This document shows, one piece after another, positions 26,580-34,056 of a stretch of DNA of 64,000 nt. Numbering within the stretch: the stretch's first letter is position 1; each line of letters begins with the position of its first letter. The translations under genes and the position numbers were made by a program. This stretch comes from Elizabethkingia sp. YR214. GTDB lineage: Bacteria; Bacteroidota; Bacteroidia; Flavobacteriales; Weeksellaceae. The notes beneath the pieces were generated by a model. The model did no database searches. It was not told where the DNA came from and worked only from the letters and a program-made list of their open reading frames with translations. The stretch is from contig NZ_QBUH01000002.1 in assembly GCF_003058195.1 (NCBI RefSeq), positions 434,001 to 498,000 of the forward strand, given 5' to 3'.

Positions 26580-26587
26580 TACATTTG
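26580..26587 (+). promoter_or_regulatory. blaI-like promoter
   Basis: TACATTTG is an exact -7 box with a TTG 19 bases upstream (26558-26560). It sits between the two ACTAA/TTAGT dyads. Confidence 0.75.
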
Positions 26588-26591
26588 TTAT

Positions 26592-26605
26592 ACTAAGTTT
26601 TTAGT
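26592..26605. promoter_or_regulatory. operator-like dyad 2 over the transcription start
   Basis: ACTAA-GTTT-TTAGT repeats the half-sites of dyad 1. Its centre is 47 bases from that of dyad 1, and it covers the predicted start site. Confidence 0.6.
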
Positions 26606-26620
26606 TATAAAGTAATCCCT

Positions 26621-26986
26621 ATGAAAAATAAAAGTCTTACAAAAGCAGAAGAACAGATTATGCAGTATATGTGGCAACAAAAAAAAGCATTCCTGAAGGA
26701 TATTCTGGATTTGTTTCCTGAGCCTAAGCCGCACACCAATACTGTTTCCACACTTATCAAAATTCTTATAGAAAAAGGATTTGTAGACTATACCTTACAT
26801 GGTCGTCAGCACGAATACTTTCCATTAGTTTCTAAAGAAGCCTATAGCGGAAAGTCATTAAAGGGATTGATGAAAAATTATTTTGACGGATCTTACCGTA
26901 ATGTAGTTTCATTTTTGGTAGAAAAAAATGAAATGAGCGTAGAAGATCTGGAAATGCTTTTACAGGAACTTAAAGATAAAGAATAA
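26621..26986 (+). CDS. BlaI/MecI family transcriptional repressor
   Basis: A 121-residue winged-helix repressor. The N-terminal domain (LTKAEEQIMQYMWQQKKAFLKDILD, then TVSTLIKILIEKGFVDYTLHGRQHEYFPLVS) carries the recognition helix and wing. The C-terminal helices (residues 75-121) form the dimer interface that BlaR-type proteases cut in staphylococci. Its stop codon overlaps the ATG of the M56 protease gene by one base, the classic repressor-sensor pair. Two ACTAA/TTAGT dyads bracket its promoter, suggesting autoregulation. In Bacteroidota such pairs are common without any beta-lactamase, and none is seen here. Confidence 0.95.
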   Translation: MKNKSLTKAEEQIMQYMWQQKKAFLKDILDLFPEPKPHTNTVSTLIKILIEKGFVDYTLHGRQHEYFPLVSKEAYSGKSLKGLMKNYFDGSYRNVVSFLVEKNEMSVEDLEMLLQELKDKE

Positions 26987-29235
26987 TGGAAATACTACTA
27001 TACCTTGGAAAAATGCTGTTATGCTCTGCTATTATGTGGAGTTATTATCTGCTTTTCTTAAAAGATAAAACCTTCCATCACTATAACAGGTTTTACCTTT
27101 TAGCAACAATAGTGATAAGTTTATTTTTACCATTATTAAAGGTAGAATACTTCACTATAGAAACTGACAACAGGATATTTCTTCTTCTCCAAAGTTTCAG
27201 TTTACAAACAGGAAACCAGGCAACTGCTGGTTTTGATTGGAAAAGCATCGCACTTTTCATCTTATTAGTAGTATCTATAGTTCTCTTTATAAGATTACTG
27301 ATTGGCATTTATAAGATCAATCGAATGAAAAATCAGTATCACGGAAAAGAACTAAAAGGCGTTCGCTTCTATATTACAGACCTGCATGATGCTCCGTTTT
27401 CATTTTTCAAAAACCTTTTTTGGAAAAAATCTATTGAAATAGATTCGGACCTTGGAAAACAAATACTGAAACATGAAATGGTACATATAGAACAGAAACA
27501 CAGCTGGGACAAGTTATTTATAGAATTTGTACAGGCCGTATTCTGGTTCAATCCAATTTTTTACTGGCTTAAGAAAGAGCTATTCTTAATCCACGAATAT
27601 CTTGCCGATAAAAAGGCAGTAAAACAGAATGACACAAAGGCATTTGCGCAGATGCTTTTAGCAAGTAAATTTTCCGGAACACCTTTACCTGCAACAAGTC
27701 CATTCTTATCCTCTAACCTCAAAAAAAGATTACAAATGATCACTAAACCTCATTACACCAAATTTAGTTATGCGCGCAGGGTAATGGCACTTCCGGTTTT
27801 ATTCGGAATTTCATTCACCTATTTAGTTACGGCTAAAAATAAAGAAATTGCCAAAACCAACCGTGAGATCGCTGTAGCTATTAATGCACTTCAACAAGAC
27901 ACTATCGGATCAGGGAATAATAAGAATGTTCACATCCAGATTAAAGAAAATAATAACAGAGGTTCTCTTTTAACAAAAATAGAGCAGGCTTCTGATAATT
28001 CAATTTTCAAAATCAATGGTAAAGCAGTTACCAAATCCGAGTTTACCGAATTCTATCACCAAAACAAAAATGCCCGCTATGCTTACAATCATTCTGGAAA
28101 TTCTGGTTCAAGTACTACAATTTTTGATGCTTATGATCTAAATTCAAAAGATCTGTCTGCAGATGATAAGAGAAAAATTGCTGAAAGCGACAGACGTTTT
28201 GCAGAGTCTTCAAAACGTTTTGAGAAAAATAATAAAAGATTCCAAAATAATCAACGAAGTATTATTTATAATGGTAACTATGTTCGTTATGAAGATATGA
28301 CAGCTGAACAGAAAAGGGATTTTAATAAAGCTATGAAAGAAGCTCAGAAAGCAAAAGATTATATTAATTCTGCCGATTATAAGAAAATAATAGCTGATGC
28401 TAAAAAAGCCGGTGAAGAAGGCAGAAAAGCCGCAGAGAAAGCAAGAGCTTATCTTAATTCTGATGAGTACAAAAAGATAATTGAAGATTCCCGTAAAGCT
28501 GCTGATATAGGAAGACAAGAAGCTGAAAAAGCAAGAGCCTATCTTAACTCTGCCGAATATAAGCAAATAATGGAAAATGCCAGGAGAGAATCAGAAAAAG
28601 CTAGGAATTACATGAACTCTGCCGAATATAAGCAGATAATGGAGAACGCTAGAAAGGCAGCTGAAGACGGAAGAAAGCAGGCAGAAAAAGCTCGTGAATA
28701 CCTTAACTCTCCGGAATATAAAAAAATGATGGAAGAAAGCAGATTGGCTGCCCAAAACTGGAGTAGTAAGTTTAAGGACAGCTTTAAAAATGTAGACTTT
28801 TCCGGAACATTTATGACGAAAGAAAAACAAAATAAAGTTTTAGAAGAGTTAAAGAATAGTTTGAAAGATAAAAACATGAAGGATGAAGATATTCAGAAGA
28901 TTCTTGAAAATGTAAAGAAAAACTTTAGCAATTCTTCGAAGTTTGGTACTGCCATAAATATCTCTGCAAAAACAGACTCACCTTTTGTTATGGCAGTAGC
29001 TGGTAATGAACCTAAAAGTTATAGCTTTACTTCAACATATTCCACAACAGGAGACGATGTTGGTAAGCCATCTTTGAAAATATCTTCCTTTGGAAAAGAT
29101 ACCGAAGTTTATGTAGATGGAGTAAAAGTGGATTATGATGCTATGAAAGATATCAATCCAAAAGATATACAAAGCGTAAGCATTACAAAAAGTACCGGCA
29201 AAAAAAGCATTATAAAAATTCAGAAAAAATCATAG
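26986..29235 (+). CDS. BlaR1-like M56 family metallopeptidase with repeat-bearing C-terminus
   Basis: A 749-residue membrane protease. Helices lie at about 5-24, 36-52 and 88-107. The zinc site is HEMVH (His163, Glu164, His167) with a third-ligand candidate in HEYLADKKAV (Glu204). A fourth helix (264-283) leads into a long outer part with no penicillin-binding domain. Residues 456-592 form five helical repeats, three of 30 residues, one shortened to 23 and one incomplete, with the core Y-x-NS-x-x-YK-x-I/M-M/I. The tail (about 706-738: VYVDGVKVDYDAMKDINPKD then IQSVSITKS) resembles the strand-turn of a TonB-receptor plug. Site-1 proteolysis of the repressor is the expected role; the signal sensed is unknown. 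Confidence 0.92.
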   Translation: MEILLYLGKMLLCSAIMWSYYLLFLKDKTFHHYNRFYLLATIVISLFLPLLKVEYFTIETDNRIFLLLQSFSLQTGNQATAGFDWKSIALFILLVVSIVLFIRLLIGIYKINRMKNQYHGKELKGVRFYITDLHDAPFSFFKNLFWKKSIEIDSDLGKQILKHEMVHIEQKHSWDKLFIEFVQAVFWFNPIFYWLKKELFLIHEYLADKKAVKQNDTKAFAQMLLASKFSGTPLPATSPFLSSNLKKRLQMITKPHYTKFSYARRVMALPVLFGISFTYLVTAKNKEIAKTNREIAVAINALQQDTIGSGNNKNVHIQIKENNNRGSLLTKIEQASDNSIFKINGKAVTKSEFTEFYHQNKNARYAYNHSGNSGSSTTIFDAYDLNSKDLSADDKRKIAESDRRFAESSKRFEKNNKRFQNNQRSIIYNGNYVRYEDMTAEQKRDFNKAMKEAQKAKDYINSADYKKIIADAKKAGEEGRKAAEKARAYLNSDEYKKIIEDSRKAADIGRQEAEKARAYLNSAEYKQIMENARRESEKARNYMNSAEYKQIMENARKAAEDGRKQAEKAREYLNSPEYKKMMEESRLAAQNWSSKFKDSFKNVDFSGTFMTKEKQNKVLEELKNSLKDKNMKDEDIQKILENVKKNFSNSSKFGTAINISAKTDSPFVMAVAGNEPKSYSFTSTYSTTGDDVGKPSLKISSFGKDTEVYVDGVKVDYDAMKDINPKDIQSVSITKSTGKKSIIKIQKKS
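28351..28761 (+). repeat. in-frame tandem repeats inside the M56 gene
   Basis: Five tandem units of about 90 bases encode AKDYINSADYKK..., ARAYLNSDEYKK..., ARAYLNSAEYKQ..., ARNYMNSAEYKQ... and AREYLNSPEYKK.... The third unit is 69 bases, lacking seven codons. All length changes keep the frame. Confidence 0.9.
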
Positions 29236-29238
29236 TAG

Positions 29239-29263
29239 AAAGGCTGCATAAGCAGCCTTTTTT
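29239..29263 (+). terminator. terminator between M56 gene and GLPGLI genes
   Basis: A 9-bp stem (AAAGGCTGC with GCAGCCTTT, 4-base loop) and a T tract. The next ATG is only 14 bases on, leaving no room for a promoter between. Confidence 0.88.
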
Positions 29264-29277
29264 CAAACACCAAAGCC

Positions 29278-30099
29278 ATGAAATTCACAATTACTTTTTT
29301 ATTGTGCATTAGCATTTTTATGCACTCTCAGACCCGACGATATATCTACCAGCTTACCTATACAGATAATGTTACTAAGAATAGTAAGCGAAATATCAAT
29401 ATGGTACTGGATATTAATCCTAAGGATGTTAAATTCTATGAATATGGGTTTCTGGAAACGGATTCTTTAAATCAGCTTCCGGATGCAATAAGACATTATA
29501 GAGGCAGCGAAACCAAACAATTATTAAAGAGAGATACAAATTCTTTTAATAACACTAATTTTTATAGAGTCAGTGACTATTTTGTTTTTCCTTCAGAAGA
29601 TCCTATACAATGGACTTTAAAAAATGAGACTAAACAAATAGATCAATATAAAGTCCAAAAAGCAACAACTGATTTTGGTGGAAGGAAATGGACAGCTTGG
29701 TTTGCTCCGGATATTCAGATTAATGAAGGTCCTTACAAGTTCAGAGGTTTACCCGGATTAATTTTCGAAATATCAGACAATGAAGAGCATTTTCATTATA
29801 AATTAGTGAAAAATAAAAATTTCAGCAAAACTCAGTCTACCGAGAATTTTTTAGAAACCTATTATGGCCAAACACCCACAAAAATATCTATGGTCATGTA
29901 TAAAAAATTATTTCTAGACTATTACAATGATCCTTTTGCATGGGCCAGGTCGGCACCTGAGGGCAGATGGAGTATAAAAATAGGAGATAAAGAGTATAAG
30001 ACAAAAGCCGATCTAAAAGAAGCAACCGAAAATTCACAAAAAACAATGCGTGACAGCTACAATCCAATTGAAAAGAATAACGCAGTAATATTAAAATAA
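29278..30099 (+). CDS. GLPGLI family exported protein, copy 1
   Basis: A 273-residue protein of the GLPGLI family, named for its signature, seen here as YKFRGLPGLIFEISD near residue 155. A signal peptide (1-17, HSQ) sends it to the periplasm. The stretch before the signature, FGGRKWTAWFAPDIQINEGP, is shared by all four copies. Function is unknown. This is the most divergent of the quartet, lacks the VLDDRK segment of the others and ends NPIEKNNAVILK. It begins just after a terminator and is followed by copy 2 with a one-base gap. Confidence 0.93.
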   Translation: MKFTITFLLCISIFMHSQTRRYIYQLTYTDNVTKNSKRNINMVLDINPKDVKFYEYGFLETDSLNQLPDAIRHYRGSETKQLLKRDTNSFNNTNFYRVSDYFVFPSEDPIQWTLKNETKQIDQYKVQKATTDFGGRKWTAWFAPDIQINEGPYKFRGLPGLIFEISDNEEHFHYKLVKNKNFSKTQSTENFLETYYGQTPTKISMVMYKKLFLDYYNDPFAWARSAPEGRWSIKIGDKEYKTKADLKEATENSQKTMRDSYNPIEKNNAVILK

Positions 30100-30100
30100 T

Positions 30101-30949
30101 ATGAAGAAAATTCTCTACTTATTCCTTGCCGGATATGGTATACTATATGCGCAGAATCAGAAATTTGTATATGAATACAAGTTTATATCAGATTCTACTA
30201 ATGTAAGAGATATTAAATCCGAAATCACCCATCTGGAAGTTACTCCAAAAGGTTCACTGTTTTATAGTTATGAAGTTTACAAAAGCGATTCTTTGGCGAA
30301 AGCAGATCTGGAAAGACAGCTTAAAGCAACAGGTAGCATCAATGTTAAAACTAATATGCGAAAAGGGAAATTCAGAGATAGAATATTTAAAACCTATCCT
30401 GATTTTAAGATCACACAGGAAAGTTCTACAACAGGAAAAGCTTTAAAGATTATCGATGATCGTAAACTCGATTGGAAAATATTGCCGGACAAACAAAAAA
30501 TAGGAAACTATGAGACACAAAAGACTGAGACTACCTTTGCCGGAAGAAAGTGGACAGCATGGTTTACCACTGAAATTCCGTTTCAGGATGGTCCATATAA
30601 ATTCCATGGGCTTCCTGGTTTTATTGTGAAAATTGAAGATACAAGCAAGTCTCATGTATTTGAACTGAAAGAGGTAAGTAAATTGGTAACTCCTTTCAAT
30701 GAAGAATTGACTTTATTCCAGAAAGCTGTAGATGTACCTTATCCCCAGTATGTGAAAATCTACAAAATGTATCGAAAAGATCCTACAGCAGAGTTTAAGC
30801 AAAGAATGGCTACTATTTCGAATCAAGTTATAAGAGATTCCAGTGGTAATCCTATAGACATGAATAAAATAATGAAAGAGCGTGAGCAACAAGATTTGGA
30901 AAGGCTGAAAAAGGACAATAATATTCTAGAATTGGATTTATTAAAGTAA
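30101..30949 (+). CDS. GLPGLI family exported protein, copy 2
   Basis: A 282-residue GLPGLI protein. It has a signal peptide (1-17, LYAQ), an N-terminal beta-rich part opening FVYEYKFISDS, the segment IDDRKLDWKILPDKQKIGNYETQK, and the core FAGRKWTAWFTTEIPFQDGP. The signature reads GLPGFI, a Leu-to-Phe change. The C-terminal third is charged and helical and ends DNNILELDLLK. The core is nearly identical to that of copy 3 while the flanks differ, which points to duplication followed by divergence at both ends. It is cotranscribed with its neighbours. Confidence 0.93.
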   Translation: MKKILYLFLAGYGILYAQNQKFVYEYKFISDSTNVRDIKSEITHLEVTPKGSLFYSYEVYKSDSLAKADLERQLKATGSINVKTNMRKGKFRDRIFKTYPDFKITQESSTTGKALKIIDDRKLDWKILPDKQKIGNYETQKTETTFAGRKWTAWFTTEIPFQDGPYKFHGLPGFIVKIEDTSKSHVFELKEVSKLVTPFNEELTLFQKAVDVPYPQYVKIYKMYRKDPTAEFKQRMATISNQVIRDSSGNPIDMNKIMKEREQQDLERLKKDNNILELDLLK

Positions 30950-30951
30950 TT

Positions 30952-31839
30952 ATGAAAAATGCAATATCAATTTTTTGCTTGCTTATTGTATTAACTGTAC
31001 AAGGGCAGGTTCAGCGGTTTATTTATGAATATAAATTTACCAATGACTCTTTGAAAAAAGATTCTTTGAAATCTGAATATATGTTTCTGGATGTTTTGAA
31101 AACTGGCTCAAAGTATTATAGCAAGAAACAATTTGATTCTGATTCTATTCAGACTATTGCAATCATTAAGCAAATGAAAATGAACCCTGGTAGTATTTCT
31201 GTGAGCAAAAGCTTTGGTGAAGGTGGTATAGATTATATTATAGAAAAAAGCTACCCGGATTTTAAAATTGGATTCAACACCTCTGTAGGAATGGGTATTG
31301 GAAATACAGATTATAAAGTTTTAGACGATCGTAAACTTAGCTGGAAAATATTATCGGATAAGCAAAAAATAGGAGAGTTCGATACTCAGAAAGCTGAGAC
31401 AACTTTTGCCGGAAGAAAATGGACAGCATGGTTCACTACTGAAATTCCGTTTCAGGACGGCCCTTATAAATTTCATGGACTTCCTGGACTTATTGTAAAA
31501 ATTGAGGATTCAAAGCACACCCATATAATGGAGCTAAAGGCGGTAAAGAAAATTCCTGAACGAGAGTTGACAAAAGAAGAAACAGACGCAATTGCTTATA
31601 AAGAAAAAATGGGCAAGAGATTACCTGTGAATCAAAGTCAGTATAAAAGACTCATAGAACAGTACAAAAACGACCCTGTGCAAGGCTATCGCGAAATGAT
31701 GAACAAACCGAACATGAAAGTAAGCATTAATATAGATGGACGTATTATTAGTGACAATGCCGAAATTCTAAAGCAGATGGAAAAAACAGCCAAAGAACAA
31801 ATAAAAAATGAAAACAACCTTATAGAACAACAATTATAA
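30952..31839 (+). CDS. GLPGLI family exported protein, copy 3
   Basis: A 295-residue GLPGLI protein with signal peptide (1-18, VQGQ), the FIYEYKFTNDS opening, VLDDRKLSWKILSDKQKIGEFDTQK and FAGRKWTAWFTTEIPFQDGP, then the exact GLPGLIVKIED. The C-terminal helical part (residues 190-295) is the most variable and ends ENNLIEQQL. It starts two bases after copy 2 and ends nine bases before copy 4, firmly within the operon. Confidence 0.93.
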   Translation: MKNAISIFCLLIVLTVQGQVQRFIYEYKFTNDSLKKDSLKSEYMFLDVLKTGSKYYSKKQFDSDSIQTIAIIKQMKMNPGSISVSKSFGEGGIDYIIEKSYPDFKIGFNTSVGMGIGNTDYKVLDDRKLSWKILSDKQKIGEFDTQKAETTFAGRKWTAWFTTEIPFQDGPYKFHGLPGLIVKIEDSKHTHIMELKAVKKIPERELTKEETDAIAYKEKMGKRLPVNQSQYKRLIEQYKNDPVQGYREMMNKPNMKVSINIDGRIISDNAEILKQMEKTAKEQIKNENNLIEQQL

Positions 31840-31848
31840 ATATTCTGT

Positions 31849-32730
31849 ATGAAAAAATTATTATTTCTTTTCATCTTTTCTATAGCATTCTATACAAATA
31901 TAGTAGCCCAAAGGTTTACCTATGAATATAAATATGCAATTGATTCTACCCGAAAAGATTCATTAACAACTGAACATATGATTCTTGATATAAGTAAATC
32001 AGGTTCTAAATTTTATAGTAAGGCCAAGTATGAAAATGACAGCATTATAAAAGCCGAAGTCGAAAAACAAATGAAAACAGGCGCTTCCAATATTCAGATG
32101 AAATCAGGTTACAAGGGAAGTGTTAATTTCTCTGTAGAAAAGAGCTATCCGGATTACAAGACTTATCTTCTAACCAATGTCGGAGCAGTTGGAGGAATGT
32201 CAAGATATAAAGTTCTGGACGACCGTAAAATAGAGTGGAAAATATTAAAAGACCAGCAGAAAATAGGTGAATTCAATGCTCAAAAAGCGGAAACAAACTT
32301 TGCCGGGAGGAAATGGATTGTATGGTTTACCACCGATATCCCTTTTCAGGATGGGCCATACAAATTCCGTGGACTTCCTGGTTTGATTGTGAAAATTGAA
32401 AGCGCGGATAAAACCCACAATATGGAATTGAAGGGAGTAAAAAAAATGACGGACGAACAGCTCACTGCCAGTAGTTCACCCGAATTATCTATATTGAGAA
32501 ATAAGCCTCTGGATATTTCCCAATCACAGTATGTTAAGCTTATGGATCAGTATAAAAAAGATCCAGGACAGAGCATGCGGGAAATCCTTAACAGACCTGG
32601 TGTAAAGATGAAATTTAATGTAAATGGTAAAGACGTTACAGATCCAAATGATATGATCCGACAGATTGAAAAAACAGCAAAAGAAAAACTAAAGAGAGAA
32701 AATAATCCGATTGAACTAAAACTCAATTAG
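31849..32730 (+). CDS. GLPGLI family exported protein, copy 4
   Basis: A 293-residue GLPGLI protein. It has a signal peptide (1-20, VAQ), FTYEYKYAIDSTRKDS, VLDDRKIEWKILKDQQKIGEFNAQK, FAGRKWIVWFTTDIPFQDGP and GLPGLIVKIES. The C-terminus ends NNPIELKLN, the end motif common in this family. It is the last gene of the block and is closed by a terminator. The VLDDRK / FAGRKW / GLPGLI order is the same as in copies 2 and 3. Confidence 0.93.
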   Translation: MKKLLFLFIFSIAFYTNIVAQRFTYEYKYAIDSTRKDSLTTEHMILDISKSGSKFYSKAKYENDSIIKAEVEKQMKTGASNIQMKSGYKGSVNFSVEKSYPDYKTYLLTNVGAVGGMSRYKVLDDRKIEWKILKDQQKIGEFNAQKAETNFAGRKWIVWFTTDIPFQDGPYKFRGLPGLIVKIESADKTHNMELKGVKKMTDEQLTASSSPELSILRNKPLDISQSQYVKLMDQYKKDPGQSMREILNRPGVKMKFNVNGKDVTDPNDMIRQIEKTAKEKLKRENNPIELKLN

Positions 32731-32735
32731 AAAAT

Positions 32736-32760
32736 AATCCGGCTTACAGGCCGGATTTTT
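32736..32760. terminator. terminator closing the GLPGLI block
   Basis: AATCCGGC pairs with GCCGGATT across a 6-base loop, followed by TTT. It is convergent with the hydroxyproline operon, for which the reverse reading is weaker. Confidence 0.85.
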
Positions 32761-32779
32761 ATTTATAATATTCTTACAT

Positions 32780-34045
32780 TCAACTGAATCTTTCAGGCCT
32801 AAAAATATCAATATCAACAGATAGCTTATCTCCATTAGCAATTTCAGAAATGGTTCTTCCGAATACAGGTCCCAAACTTAATCCCATCATTCCGCCACCG
32901 CCTGCAATTATAAGATTTTTCAATTTAGAAGAAGCTCCCAAATAGGGTAGTCCATCCGGAGCACATGGTCTGTAGCCATACCAGATATCTGATTCTTTTG
33001 GAAGAGCCACATTGAAATCGGGCATATACTTTGGAATAGATGCCACAATACCCTCAACCCGGTTCATATTAATTTTATGCTGATGTTGTGCAAGTTCCAT
33101 TGTACCACCGAAACGTATCTTTCCACCCATAGGTGTTACGGCAACTCTTGCTTCCAGTAATAATGCAGCATGCTCTAGTTTGCTTTTCGGATCATCTGGA
33201 GTATGAATGAAAGAATAGCCTTTTCCAGGCATTAACTGAATTTTGATCCCGGCTTTTTGAGCTAACTCAGGAAGAAATGAGCCACCTGTCATGATAATCT
33301 GATCTCCTGTAAACTTTATTCCATTAGCAATGACAGCATTTATCTTATTTCCGGATATTTCAAACCCTGAAACACGATGTTGGGTATGAAAAACAACATC
33401 TTTATTCTTAAGATAAGAAATCAACTGTGACATTAGCTTCATTGGATTTAAATGTCCGTCGCATTTGTAATTTACCCCACCTATAACATCCAAATTAATG
33501 TTGGGCTCCAATTCCTGAATTTCTTTTTGATCCAGAATTTCTATTTCTAAACCCAACTCTCTGGCAGCATGAGCCAACTCGGCTTCTTCCTCAGCAACTT
33601 TTTCAGTTTTATAGAGCATCAGAATACCATTCTGATTCAGTTCAAAATTAAAACCATCTGTCTTTGCCAATTCATTATACAATGCACTACTGGCCAGATT
33701 AAGATCTCTGATTGCAGCTGCAGAAGCATCTACATGTTTCTGATTAGAATGTTTTAAGAATTGTAACCCCCAGGAAATAAGCTTGCTGCTTATTGTAGGT
33801 TTTACATAAAATGGACTCTTGCTATTGAACATCCAGCGGATTCCCTGTGCAATAACGCCAGGAGCAGCCAATGGTGTAAAATGACTAGGAACAAGCATCC
33901 CTGCATTCCCATATGAACAATTATTAGACAAATCATTTTGTTCCAATATCTCTACCTGCCAGCCTTTCTGTAACAAATAATAAGCGGAACTTAGTCCTGC
34001 GATTCCTGCACCTATAACAAGTGCCTTTCCTTTATTTTCTGTCAT
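32780..34045 (-). CDS. FAD-dependent D-hydroxyproline dehydrogenase (DadA-like)
   Basis: A 421-residue flavoprotein of the D-amino-acid dehydrogenase family. The N-terminal dinucleotide fold is ALVIGAGIAGLSSAYYLLQKG with an acidic strand end EILEQ. The C-terminal FAD-contact segment reads NLIIAGGGGMMGLSLGPVFG. In this operon it should oxidise cis-4-hydroxy-D-proline to 1-pyrroline-4-hydroxy-2-carboxylate, passing electrons to the respiratory chain as the single-subunit type does. It is the last gene, 11 bases after the epimerase stop. D-alanine or D-proline activity remains possible by family. Confidence 0.9.
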   Translation of the reverse strand: MTENKGKALVIGAGIAGLSSAYYLLQKGWQVEILEQNDLSNNCSYGNAGMLVPSHFTPLAAPGVIAQGIRWMFNSKSPFYVKPTISSKLISWGLQFLKHSNQKHVDASAAAIRDLNLASSALYNELAKTDGFNFELNQNGILMLYKTEKVAEEEAELAHAARELGLEIEILDQKEIQELEPNINLDVIGGVNYKCDGHLNPMKLMSQLISYLKNKDVVFHTQHRVSGFEISGNKINAVIANGIKFTGDQIIMTGGSFLPELAQKAGIKIQLMPGKGYSFIHTPDDPKSKLEHAALLLEARVAVTPMGGKIRFGGTMELAQHQHKINMNRVEGIVASIPKYMPDFNVALPKESDIWYGYRPCAPDGLPYLGASSKLKNLIIAGGGGMMGLSLGPVFGRTISEIANGDKLSVDIDIFRPERFS

Positions 34046-34056
34046 ATACGTTATAA

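Noticed and set aside
28351-28761. CRISPR or non-coding tandem repeat
   Set aside because: The repeats keep the reading frame and encode a conserved helical motif, so they are protein repeats.
26621-29235. Beta-lactam resistance regulators
   Set aside because: Although the pair is of BlaI/BlaR1 type, the sensor has no penicillin-binding domain and no beta-lactamase or PBP gene is nearby, so a resistance role is not supported.
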